From: Mycobacterium sp.
Lineage (GTDB): Bacteria > Actinomycetota > Actinomycetes > Mycobacteriales > Mycobacteriaceae
Length of the DNA stretch: 44,756 nucleotides
Assembly: GCF_025933915.1 (NCBI RefSeq)
Contig: NZ_JAICZA010000021.1
Location: 1 to 44,756 of the forward strand
Reading direction: 5' to 3'
Shown here one piece after another: positions 16,383 to 24,063 of the stretch; the stretch's first letter is position 1; every line of letters starts with the position of its first letter. The notes beneath the pieces were generated by a model. It made no database searches, was not told where the DNA came from, and worked only from the letters and a program-made list of their open reading frames with translations. The position numbers and the translations under genes were made by a program.

Positions 16383-16395
16383 AAAGGAGAGTTCG

Positions 16396-17550
16396 ATGGC
16401 CACGTGTGTGATGGTGCTCTATCCCGACCCCGTCGACGGATACCCGCCGACCTATGCGCGCGACAGCATCCCGACGATCCACGGATATCCCGACGGCAGC
16501 ACGGTGCCGACTCCGTCGAAGATCGACTTCACCCCCGGTGAGCTCCTCGGCTGCGTGTCGGGCGCGCTCGGGCTGCGCAAATTCTTCGAAGACGCCGGGC
16601 ACGAATTGGTGGTGACGTCGGACAAGGACGGTCCCGACTCGGAGTTCGAACGCGCGTTGCCCGACGCCGAAATCGTGATCTCACAACCCTTTTGGCCGGC
16701 CTACTTGACCAAGGAACGCATCGCCAAGGCACCCAAACTCAAGCTGGCGTTGACCGCAGGAATCGGCTCGGACCACGTGGACCTCGATGCTGCGCAAGAG
16801 CGCGGCATCACCGTGGCCGAGGTGACGTACAGCAACAGCATCAGCGTCGCCGAGCACGCGGTGATGCAGATTCTGGCGCTGGTGCGCAATTTCATCCCGT
16901 CGCACCGCTGGGCGGCCGAGGGGGGCTGGAACATCGCCGACGCCGTCGAGCGCGCCTACGACCTCGAGGGCATGGATGTGGGTGTGATCGCCGCCGGACG
17001 GATCGGGCGTGCTGTGCTGCGCCGGCTGGCGCCGTTCGACGTCAAGCTGCACTACACCGACACGCGCCGGCTGGCACCGGACGTGGAGACGGAACTGAAC
17101 GTGACGTTTCACCCCTCGGTGGAGGCGCTGGTGCGGGCCGTCGACGTGGTGTCCATCCACTCGCCACTGTACGAAGACACCCGCAGGATGTTCGACGAAA
17201 AGCTGATCTCGACGATGCGGCGCGGCTCCTACGTCGTCAACACCGCCCGCGCCGAGGAGACCGTCCCGGAAGCGATCGCGGAAGCGCTGCGCAGCGGCCG
17301 GCTCGGGGGCTACGCCGGAGACGTGTGGTACCCGCAGCCGCCACCACCCGAACACCCGTGGCGGACCATGCCGAATAACGCGATGACTCCGCACGTTTCG
17401 GGCACCACGTTGTCCGCTCAGGCGCGCTACGCCGCCGGTACCCGGGAGATCCTGGAAAACTGGTTCGCCGGCAAGCCCCTTCGCCCGGAATATCTGATCG
17501 TCGAGGGCGGAAAGCTCGCGGGCACCGGCGCACTGTCCTACCAGAAGTAG
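16396..17550 (+). CDS. fdh: NAD-dependent formate dehydrogenase
   Basis: 384 aa D-2-hydroxyacid dehydrogenase-family enzyme oxidising formate to CO2 with NAD+. It resembles the well-known M. vaccae enzyme (about 401 aa): YPDPVDGYPPTYARD at the start, QPFWPAY, LTAGIGSDHVDL, the Rossmann motif AAGRIGRAVLRRL followed by Asp in HYTDTRR (NAD preference), the active-site Arg in NTARAEE, DVWYPQP and the active-site His in TPHVSGTT. The C-terminus stops at GTGALSYQK, shorter than in M. vaccae, and the last codons lie inside a tandem duplication (see 17536-17565). ATG 16396 has AAAGGAGA upstream. Probably regulated by the adjacent LysR protein. Confidence 0.93.
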   Translation: MATCVMVLYPDPVDGYPPTYARDSIPTIHGYPDGSTVPTPSKIDFTPGELLGCVSGALGLRKFFEDAGHELVVTSDKDGPDSEFERALPDAEIVISQPFWPAYLTKERIAKAPKLKLALTAGIGSDHVDLDAAQERGITVAEVTYSNSISVAEHAVMQILALVRNFIPSHRWAAEGGWNIADAVERAYDLEGMDVGVIAAGRIGRAVLRRLAPFDVKLHYTDTRRLAPDVETELNVTFHPSVEALVRAVDVVSIHSPLYEDTRRMFDEKLISTMRRGSYVVNTARAEETVPEAIAEALRSGRLGGYAGDVWYPQPPPPEHPWRTMPNNAMTPHVSGTTLSAQARYAAGTREILENWFAGKPLRPEYLIVEGGKLAGTGALSYQK

Positions 17551-17565
17551 TCCTACCAGAAGTAG
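17536..17565. repeat. 15-bp tandem duplication at convergent gene ends
   Basis: TCCTACCAGAAGTAG occurs twice back to back (17536-17550 and 17551-17565). The first copy supplies the last residues and stop of formate dehydrogenase (SYQK-stop, plus strand). The second, read on the minus strand, supplies the end of the lipase maturation factor-like gene (NYFW-stop). Confidence 0.85.
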
Positions 17566-19037
17566 TTATGGGACCGCGGATTCGCCGTCGACAGGGCCAT
17601 GGGCGGCACGTAGCCACCCACCAGCGCGCGATGCCACCACGCCCGATCACGCCGCAGCTCGGCTCCGGTGGTGAAGCGGTACTGGTAGAGCTGTGCGCGC
17701 ACATACCGGGGCGGCGAATCCGGGAAGGGATTGTGGCGCAACAGACGCAGCGTCGGCCGGTCGTTGCGCAGCAGCCGCTGCAGCAACGGCCCCAGCCACG
17801 GCTGCGCGTAGCCCGGCGAGATCGCGGCGAACCACATCAGCCAGTCCAGCCGCAGGTGATAGGGCGCCCACTGTCGCGGCAGCCTGCGCAGACCGCCCGG
17901 CTTACCTTTGAATTCGTATTCCCGCCAGACGGTGTGGTCGGTGAGGTGGGTGTCGTCGGTGCCCTCGATCACCACCTCGCGGCGGATGCGCCCGATGCTG
18001 CCGAACGCCCCGTAGGTGTTCACCAGGTGAAATGCATTGAACGACATGTTCATTCGCTGACGCGAGGAGAGCATGTTGCGAATCGGCCAATAGCTCATGA
18101 ACAGCACGGCGGCCGTGACCGCGACGACCAGGCCGACAAACCACGGTGGCTCCGGCACGTCAGGCGCCATACCGCCGTGCGCCGGGTGAAGGCTCCTGGG
18201 CAGTAGCAACGCGACCGACGAGTCGTCGATGGCGCTGCACGCCAACAGAATCGTCACCCAATTGAGCCAGGCGAAGTTGCCCGACGCGACCAGCCACAGC
18301 TGGGTGACGACGATGATCGCCGCGGCCACGCTGGCCACCGGCTGCGGCGCGAACAATCCGAACGGCACGATCAACTGCGCGAAATGGTTGCCCGCCACCT
18401 CGATCCGGTGCAGCGGTTTGGGCAGATGGTGGAAGAACCAGCTCAGCGGCCCCGGCATGGGCTGCGTTTCATGGTGGTAGTACAAGCACGTCAGGTCGCG
18501 CCAGCACGGGTCGCCGCGCATCTTGATCAGCCCGGCACCGAATTCGACTCGGAACAACAGCAATCGGACCATCCACAACGTCAGCACCGGGGGTGCAACG
18601 TCGTGGTTGCCGAGAAAGATCATCAGGAACCCGGTCTCGAGCAGCAGCGACTCCCAGCCGAACGAGTACCAGGTTTGTCCGACGTTGACGATCGAGAGAT
18701 AGAGCACCCACAGCGTGAGCCACATCGCCATCGCGGCCCACAGCGGCACCGCATCGGCAGCTCCGGCGACGACGGCCGCCGACAGCGCCGCGCCGAACCA
18801 GGCGACCGCCGCAAACAGCCGATCGGAATAGCGCAGGTGAAAGATGCTCGGCGTGCGCCAAAAGGACTGACCCGCCAAGAACCGCGGAATGGGCAGCATC
18901 CCGTGCTCGCCGACGAGCGCGCGGAACTGTGCTGCGGCCGCGACGAACGCCAGCAGATAGATCGCGGCGGCGCCGCGCTCGAGCACCAGTCTGCCCACCC
19001 AATATTCGGGCGCGGAAAACCAGCTCACGGCGCTCAC
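17553..19037 (-). CDS. Lipase maturation factor family membrane protein (Rv0235c-like)
   Basis: 494 aa with many membrane segments in the first 330 residues (for example AAIYLLAFVAAAAQFRAL, LWAAMAMWLTLWVLYLSIV, VASVAAAIIVVTQLWLV, WFVGLVVAVTAAVLFMSYW). Family motifs include WYSFGWESLLLETGFL, LLLFRVEFGAGLIKMRGD, WRDLTCLYYHHETQPMP and, in the soluble tail, the WREYEFKGKPG and APYHLRLDWLMWFAA stretches of lipase maturation factor proteins (DUF1222). In animals LMF1 helps fold lipases in the ER; the bacterial role is unknown. GTG 19037 is the longest start; GTG 19028 with GAGGAG eight bases upstream is as good. It converges on formate dehydrogenase and lies 78 bp downstream of aftD. Confidence 0.88.
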   Translation of the reverse strand: MSAVSWFSAPEYWVGRLVLERGAAAIYLLAFVAAAAQFRALVGEHGMLPIPRFLAGQSFWRTPSIFHLRYSDRLFAAVAWFGAALSAAVVAGAADAVPLWAAMAMWLTLWVLYLSIVNVGQTWYSFGWESLLLETGFLMIFLGNHDVAPPVLTLWMVRLLLFRVEFGAGLIKMRGDPCWRDLTCLYYHHETQPMPGPLSWFFHHLPKPLHRIEVAGNHFAQLIVPFGLFAPQPVASVAAAIIVVTQLWLVASGNFAWLNWVTILLACSAIDDSSVALLLPRSLHPAHGGMAPDVPEPPWFVGLVVAVTAAVLFMSYWPIRNMLSSRQRMNMSFNAFHLVNTYGAFGSIGRIRREVVIEGTDDTHLTDHTVWREYEFKGKPGGLRRLPRQWAPYHLRLDWLMWFAAISPGYAQPWLGPLLQRLLRNDRPTLRLLRHNPFPDSPPRYVRAQLYQYRFTTGAELRRDRAWWHRALVGGYVPPMALSTANPRSHNYFW

Positions 19038-19115
19038 TCCTCGGTCGGTGTCGGTTACACCACCCCGCGTATCCAGTCAATCAGCCGGTAACCGGGTAAC
19101 CAATACCCCGGCGAA

Positions 19116-22100
19116 TTATTCGTCGCCCGGCCCGCGCGCCCGATGGGACACCGCCACCACCGAGGCGGTCAGCACCGCAAGCGAAACCAACGCCAGCAGT
19201 TGGATATTCGCGGAATGTCCGGCGTAACCGTCGACCGAGCGCCAGGGCTGCCGCGACAGCGCCGCTCCGGCCAGGATCAGCCCGCCGGCGCTGCCGACGA
19301 GCGCGAGTCGCTCCCAGCGCCGCCCGTGCAGCGCATACCGCAGGCCCAGGGCGGCGCCCATCACCACGGCGCCGCCGACACCGGCGATCACTGCCCCCGC
19401 GGCCACCGCCGGGACCGCCGCCCATGCCCCGGGCCGCCATGGCTGCGCGGGGGTGTCCTCGGAACGCCTTCTGGTGCGCCAGAACGCGAGCATCGCCAGC
19501 AGTGGCAGCAAGGCCAGGCCCACTGCGAGACCGGTGCGGTAGAGCGAGTTGGAGGCGAACGTCAGCGTGATGGTGCCGGGGTCGCCCGCGGGAACCACCC
19601 AGCCCTGCTGCCAGCCGTTGACGGCGATCGGCGTCAGCCGGGTCCCGGTGCTGGTGTGTGCCACCCAGCCGGGGTTGACGCTTTCGGGGATGACCAGGAC
19701 GCGGGAGGTGGCCGAGGGAGCGGCCTGGACTTCGCGCCGGTCCGGGCCCCACGCTCGCCAGGACGAAACATGTTGGGCCCGAGCTTCTTTGACGGGGGCT
19801 GCGGTGGACAGTTCGGCTCCGTCGACGACGAACTGGGCGCCCGGGCTGATCAACAGCTCCTGTTGGCCGGCGGGCAGCGCGATCGGGTCGCGGTCGCACG
19901 GCACCACCGCGAGAGGCTGGTCATCCAGTATCGCCCCGACGGTGGTGTGAATCGCGGTGTGCACGAACCGGCCCGCGACCGCGATGACGGGGCCATCGTC
20001 GCAACCGACGGTCAGTGCCCGGCCGCGATTGCGGGCTCCGTCGGCGGGCGCGATCGGATTGCCGTCGGCGCCGAGTGCGGCCACCTCGGCCAGGCCGGGC
20101 GGCTTGAGCTGGTCGAAGCCCAACGCGTTGCGGTCGATGACGTCGTCCCAGTCCAGCAGGCTGATGGTCACGGTGTCGGTGACCCGGGGCTTCAGCGCGA
20201 GCGTGTGCGCCCGGCCCGCCCCGCCGGAATCGCTGCGGTCGGGCTTGACCGCAGCGACCTGTGGGCCGTCGCCGAGGTTGACGGCCACCACCGTCGGATG
20301 CACGGGCAGAGCCGCCCGGCTGGGAACCAGGCGCAGCCCGGTGACCTCGGTCGGACGTGGCAGGGTAAGCGTCAGGGTGGGCGGCGTCTTGTGCTGCACT
20401 ACCCGCTGCGGCGCCGTCCAGGCGGTGGCCGGGTCGCCGTCGGTGGCCGCGTAGGCCGAGCCGAGCACGTCCACAGAATCCGAATCACCATGAGCGACAG
20501 TGGTATCGGGTTCAGCGATCAGGGCGGCAAGCTTGGGGCCCTGCCGGGGCCGCACCCACACCGTCGGGGTCACGGACACCGGTGCCGGCACCGTCAGCGT
20601 CCGGCTGAAGGTCACCGGCTCCTCCGGGGCCAGGGCCATCGACGGCGCGCACCGCACGCTGTCGGGCGCGGGGGCGCAGCCCGGCCTGCCGAGCAGTTCC
20701 GATCCCAGGTCCCACCCCGTGATCGGCGAGCCGGGCGGCGGTCCGGGCACCCGCACGGTGTGCCGCAGGTCGACCTGGTGGGCGAAACCGGACGCGTCGT
20801 ACTGGGTGATCGTCAGGTCGGTGATGCCGAATTGGACCCCGGCGGATCCGTCGTCGGTGCCCGCGGCCGTGATCCGCACCCACGGGGTTTCGCCGTAGGG
20901 GAGCGCCGCGGCGAGCGGCTTGCCGGGCTCATCGAACCGCAGCGTGGTGCTGCCGGTGGCGGTTTCGATCAGGATGCGGCGGACTTGGGCGCCGACGGCT
21001 GTCGCGCTGGGCGTCAACGTGATTGCGGCGTTGGTCACCGGGTGGTCGAAATCGATCTGCATCCACTGGCCGACGGCGGACTGCAACGAGTTGGACACCC
21101 AGGCGGTCGCCGAGTCCCCGTCGATCGCGGCGGCCGCGGAGGTGGCCGGTGCGACGTCGGGCATCGCGGTGGAATCCGACGACGAGCTCGACACCGTGAT
21201 CCGGCCGGCCGCCCAGGCTCCGGCCGCCGGCTCGGCGCCGGGGACGGGATAGTCGGGCACCCGGTTGTAGGTGTGCCGCGCATCGCCGGGGGCCCGGACC
21301 GCCGACGAATGTTGGTCCACCCGGCCGTAATCCGTCTCCCGGGCCACCGGTGTGTCGGTGACGGTCACGCCGGTCCCTGGAGGCAGCGGCAGCCCGGCGG
21401 CGCGCGCATCGGCGGTCATCAGCACCGGGCCCAGCGGCGGCTGACCCAACAGCCGTCGCCGTTCATCTAGGCGCAGCACCACTTCAGGCCCGCCATCGAC
21501 CCGGGTCAGCCGGTCGGCATCGGCGAAGTAGGGCGTGGCGGGGCCACCGGAATCGCCGAAATTGGTGTCGCCGCCGACCCGATAGATTTCGACCGCGGGG
21601 TAGCGCGGCCGCAATCCGCCGTCCGCGACGAAGCCCGCCAGCGTGCCGGGCCCCACCGGGGCGCCGAACTGCGCCACCTTCCGCAGTCCCGGCGACCCGT
21701 CGACGGCGCGGTGCACCAGGATCGGCCGCGCCGAGCGCGATGTGTCGGGATCCAGGTCGTTGCGCACCACCAGATACGAAATGCCTTGACGTGCAAGGGT
21801 ATCGGCGAGACCGGCCGAGGGCCGGCCGGCGGCAAACAGGCGCTGCACCGAATCCAGCGCCCGGATGGTTTGCGGCGGGGTCAGCGGGATCGAATCCCGC
21901 ACCCCCCACGGGCTGCTGCCCAGCACCTGCAGCGGCTCGTCGTGGCTGGTGCCCCACACCTGGGTGGCGAACGGCGCCCCCGGGACGACGAGCACCCGCC
22001 CGGGTGTGGGTGCGCCCGTGTTGTGCTCGGTGAGCCAGTCGGCGGCTTCATGCCAATAGGGCGGGATCGCGCTGAACGTTCCAGGCGGAGTGAGCCGACC

Positions 22101-23336
22101 GGTCCACGCCAATGACGTGCTGACCATCAGCGCGGTCAGGACCACCATCGCGGTCGCGACCCGTTTGTCCCGTTCCGGGTGCGCGAACGCCCGCAGCCAC
22201 ACCGGCGCCGGCGCGCTGCCCGGCAGCGGTATCGGGCCCAGCAGCTGGGCGATGCCCAGCGCCACCGGGATGCTGATCGCCGACCCCAACTTGTGCACGT
22301 TGCGCAAGGGGGCGCCACCGGCGTCCAGGAGGGCCTGCACCGCGTGCGCCACCGGCGAGCCCAGCCCGCCGCTGTAGCCGGCGGCCATCAGCACCACCCC
22401 GACCAGCAGCATCGTCACCAGGCGGCCGCGCGCCGCCATGGCCGGGCCGGCCAGCCCCGCCAGCCCGGCCGCCGCGACCAGGCAGGTGCCCAGGATGGCG
22501 GCAGATCCGGTCACCAGCGGGGCGCCCGCGGTGGCGGTCGGCGCCACGTACGGGGTCCAGCTGTCGGTGCCGCGCAACATCTCGGTCAGCGACGACCATT
22601 GCGTCGTCACCCCCGAGGATTCGATGAAGTCCAGGAACGGGGGGCTGATGGCACGCAGCATCACCAGCGCCACCACCCACCACAGCGTGGCCAGCAGCAG
22701 CGCCACCACCCACCACCCGGTGTAACGCCACCACAGCCGGTTCGGTCGGTGACATGCCCACCAGATCACCGCGGGCAGGCAGCCGGCCAGGGTCGCGATG
22801 GCGTTGACCGCGCCCATCAGGGCGACGGCCAGGCCCGCTCGCGCGGCCAGCGCGCGTACGGACCGATCCGTCGACGCCCGTAACGCGAGGATCGTGGGCA
22901 GCAACACCCACGGTGCCAACATCATCGGCAGGGTTTCCGACGAGATCGATCCGAGGGTGGTCAGCACCCGCGGCGACAGCGCGAACGCGGCGGCGGCGAT
23001 CACCCGCGAGGCCGGGCTGCCGATCCGCAGCGCCTCGGCGACCCGCACCAGCCCCCAGAAGCCGACGGTGAGCAGCAGCGCCCACCACAGCCGCTGGGTG
23101 ATCCACCCGGGCACCTCCAGGGCATGACCGATCAGGAAAAAGGTGCCGTGCGGGAACAGGTATCCGTAGGCCTGGTTCTGCGCCTGCCCGAACGGCAGCT
23201 CGCTGTTCCACAGATTGGTCGCGCGCGCCAGGAAACGCAGTGGGTTCGCCGTCAGGTCGAGTTTGGTGTCGGGGGAGATCCGCCCGGGTGATTGCGCGAA
23301 CGTCAACGCCAGCGCGATCGCACCGACCAACCACAA
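19116..23336 (-). CDS. aftD: Alpha-(1->3)-arabinofuranosyltransferase AftD
   Basis: About 1406 aa. The N-terminal half (to about residue 430) is a GT-C-type membrane domain with some ten hydrophobic segments and the acidic loop SPDTKLDLTANPLRFLARA. The large extracytoplasmic part carries discoidin/carbohydrate-binding-like modules, visible as AIDGDSATAWVSNSLQSAVG and AATDGDPATAWTAPQR. Membrane segments recur near the C-terminus (TGLAVGLALLPLLAMLAFW onward). AftD adds arabinofuranose branches to arabinogalactan and lipoarabinomannan using decaprenyl-phospho-arabinose. The start is uncertain: TTG 23336 is the only ATG/GTG/TTG in frame, it lacks a ribosome site, and homologous sequence (LSRRWLWLVGA) clearly extends upstream of it through two 41-bp repeats. 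Equivalent to Rv0236c. Confidence 0.95.
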   Translation of the reverse strand: MWLVGAIALALTFAQSPGRISPDTKLDLTANPLRFLARATNLWNSELPFGQAQNQAYGYLFPHGTFFLIGHALEVPGWITQRLWWALLLTVGFWGLVRVAEALRIGSPASRVIAAAAFALSPRVLTTLGSISSETLPMMLAPWVLLPTILALRASTDRSVRALAARAGLAVALMGAVNAIATLAGCLPAVIWWACHRPNRLWWRYTGWWVVALLLATLWWVVALVMLRAISPPFLDFIESSGVTTQWSSLTEMLRGTDSWTPYVAPTATAGAPLVTGSAAILGTCLVAAAGLAGLAGPAMAARGRLVTMLLVGVVLMAAGYSGGLGSPVAHAVQALLDAGGAPLRNVHKLGSAISIPVALGIAQLLGPIPLPGSAPAPVWLRAFAHPERDKRVATAMVVLTALMVSTSLAWTGRLTPPGTFSAIPPYWHEAADWLTEHNTGAPTPGRVLVVPGAPFATQVWGTSHDEPLQVLGSSPWGVRDSIPLTPPQTIRALDSVQRLFAAGRPSAGLADTLARQGISYLVVRNDLDPDTSRSARPILVHRAVDGSPGLRKVAQFGAPVGPGTLAGFVADGGLRPRYPAVEIYRVGGDTNFGDSGGPATPYFADADRLTRVDGGPEVVLRLDERRRLLGQPPLGPVLMTADARAAGLPLPPGTGVTVTDTPVARETDYGRVDQHSSAVRAPGDARHTYNRVPDYPVPGAEPAAGAWAAGRITVSSSSSDSTAMPDVAPATSAAAAIDGDSATAWVSNSLQSAVGQWMQIDFDHPVTNAAITLTPSATAVGAQVRRILIETATGSTTLRFDEPGKPLAAALPYGETPWVRITAAGTDDGSAGVQFGITDLTITQYDASGFAHQVDLRHTVRVPGPPPGSPITGWDLGSELLGRPGCAPAPDSVRCAPSMALAPEEPVTFSRTLTVPAPVSVTPTVWVRPRQGPKLAALIAEPDTTVAHGDSDSVDVLGSAYAATDGDPATAWTAPQRVVQHKTPPTLTLTLPRPTEVTGLRLVPSRAALPVHPTVVAVNLGDGPQVAAVKPDRSDSGGAGRAHTLALKPRVTDTVTISLLDWDDVIDRNALGFDQLKPPGLAEVAALGADGNPIAPADGARNRGRALTVGCDDGPVIAVAGRFVHTAIHTTVGAILDDQPLAVVPCDRDPIALPAGQQELLISPGAQFVVDGAELSTAAPVKEARAQHVSSWRAWGPDRREVQAAPSATSRVLVIPESVNPGWVAHTSTGTRLTPIAVNGWQQGWVVPAGDPGTITLTFASNSLYRTGLAVGLALLPLLAMLAFWRTRRRSEDTPAQPWRPGAWAAVPAVAAGAVIAGVGGAVVMGAALGLRYALHGRRWERLALVGSAGGLILAGAALSRQPWRSVDGYAGHSANIQLLALVSLAVLTASVVAVSHRARGPGDE

Positions 23337-23382
23337 CCAGCGACGCGAAAGGGGGACCGTCGAGCATGAGACCGGCGCGGTC

Positions 23383-23423
23383 GGCGACCCGCTGCGCCCG
23401 GCTTCGCCGCGCTTGCGATCGCC
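23383..23423 (-). repeat. 41-bp dispersed repeat, copy 1
   Basis: The unit read on the minus strand begins GGCGATCGCAAGCGCGGCGA and ends GCAGCGGGTCGCC. It differs at one base from copy 2 (23437-23477), 54 bp away, and at five of 41 from copy 3 (25220-25260). It lies in the upstream part of the aftD frame. Confidence 0.8.
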
Positions 23424-23436
23424 GTGATCCGACGGC

Positions 23437-23477
23437 GGCGACCCGCTGTGCCCGGCTTCGCCGCGCTTGCGATCGCC
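23437..23477 (-). repeat. 41-bp dispersed repeat, copy 2
   Basis: Same orientation as copy 1, 40 of 41 bases identical. It ends one base beyond the stop codon of the DUF2613 gene (23479-23481), so the repeat pair fills the gap between that gene and aftD. Confidence 0.8.
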
Positions 23478-23478
23478 G

Positions 23479-23652
23479 CTAGCTACGGTTGCCGTACTCG
23501 ACCCGGTTGAGCACTGACGACTGCGGATCGCCCCCGGGAAGTGGCGGTTTCGTGTCTTGCTGGACCATCAACGTGATCCCGAAGATCGCGGCCGCGCCGA
23601 GCAACAGGCCAACCACAACGCTCGCTGCGGCGGGCGCAACGATCCGGTTCAT
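23479..23652 (-). CDS. DUF2613 small membrane/secreted protein (Rv0236A-like)
   Basis: 57 aa: a basic start MNRIVAPAAAS, one hydrophobic segment (VVVGLLLGAAAIFGITLMV, residues 12-30) and a polar tail ending SSVLNRVEYGNRS. This is the DUF2613 pattern, equivalent to Rv0236A just upstream of aftD in M. tuberculosis. It is probably anchored in, or exported through, the membrane; the function is unknown. ATG 23650-23652 has AGGAG nine bases upstream. Its stop lies about 140 bp before the only canonical aftD start, and the two repeats fill the space. A second, divergent copy lies upstream. Confidence 0.85.
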   Translation of the reverse strand: MNRIVAPAAASVVVGLLLGAAAIFGITLMVQQDTKPPLPGGDPQSSVLNRVEYGNRS

Positions 23653-23743
23653 CGACGGCTCCTGAGTTTTTGCGGGGCTTGCGGTCGTGACTTCAACCTA
23701 GCGCCAACCTAGCAGAAGAGCGGTCGGCCAACCGGAGCGCTAT

Positions 23744-23938
23744 TCACCAGTGCAGACAGTGTCCGTGGACGCAGCGGTCGCCGTATTCCACCTGATAGGG
23801 CAGTGCCGGCCGCGGCGGCGCCTGCACCGGTACCACGGTGTCGTCGGCCACGGCCAGCGTGATGCCGACGGTCGTCGCGACCCCGGCGGACAGGCCCACC
23901 GCGATGCTGACCGCGGCCGCCACCGTGAAACCGGCCAT
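23744..23938 (-). CDS. DUF2613-like small protein, second copy
   Basis: 64 aa from ATG 23938 with GGGAGGAG eight bases upstream; a longer frame to 23962 is less likely. MAGFTVAAAVSIAVGLSAGV with ATTVGITLAVADDTV forms one membrane segment, then a proline-rich tail and the closing motif YQVEYGDRCVHGHCLHW. The shared layout and the V-E-Y-G-(N/D)-R motif show it is a paralogue of the DUF2613 gene at 23479-23652, with an added Cys/His-rich end (C-x4-C-x-H). Function unknown; the Cys/His tail might bind metal. Confidence 0.75.
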   Translation of the reverse strand: MAGFTVAAAVSIAVGLSAGVATTVGITLAVADDTVVPVQAPPRPALPYQVEYGDRCVHGHCLHW

Positions 23939-24063
23939 CGCTGGCTCCTCCCTGCCAGGCAAAGGTGGCCGTCGACCAGTGCCGGCCCTCCCCTGATCAG
24001 CAACGTACCGCTGACCGCCCCCTGGGGCCGGTCACGAAACGCCCCGCGTGAAAACATGGCCCG

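Noticed and set aside
19143-21470. 775-codon open frame antisense to aftD
   Set aside because: Gly/Arg-rich translation without domains; aftD on the opposite strand is fully supported.
23383-23477. CRISPR-like repeats
   Set aside because: Only two adjacent copies, and no cas genes or regular spacers.
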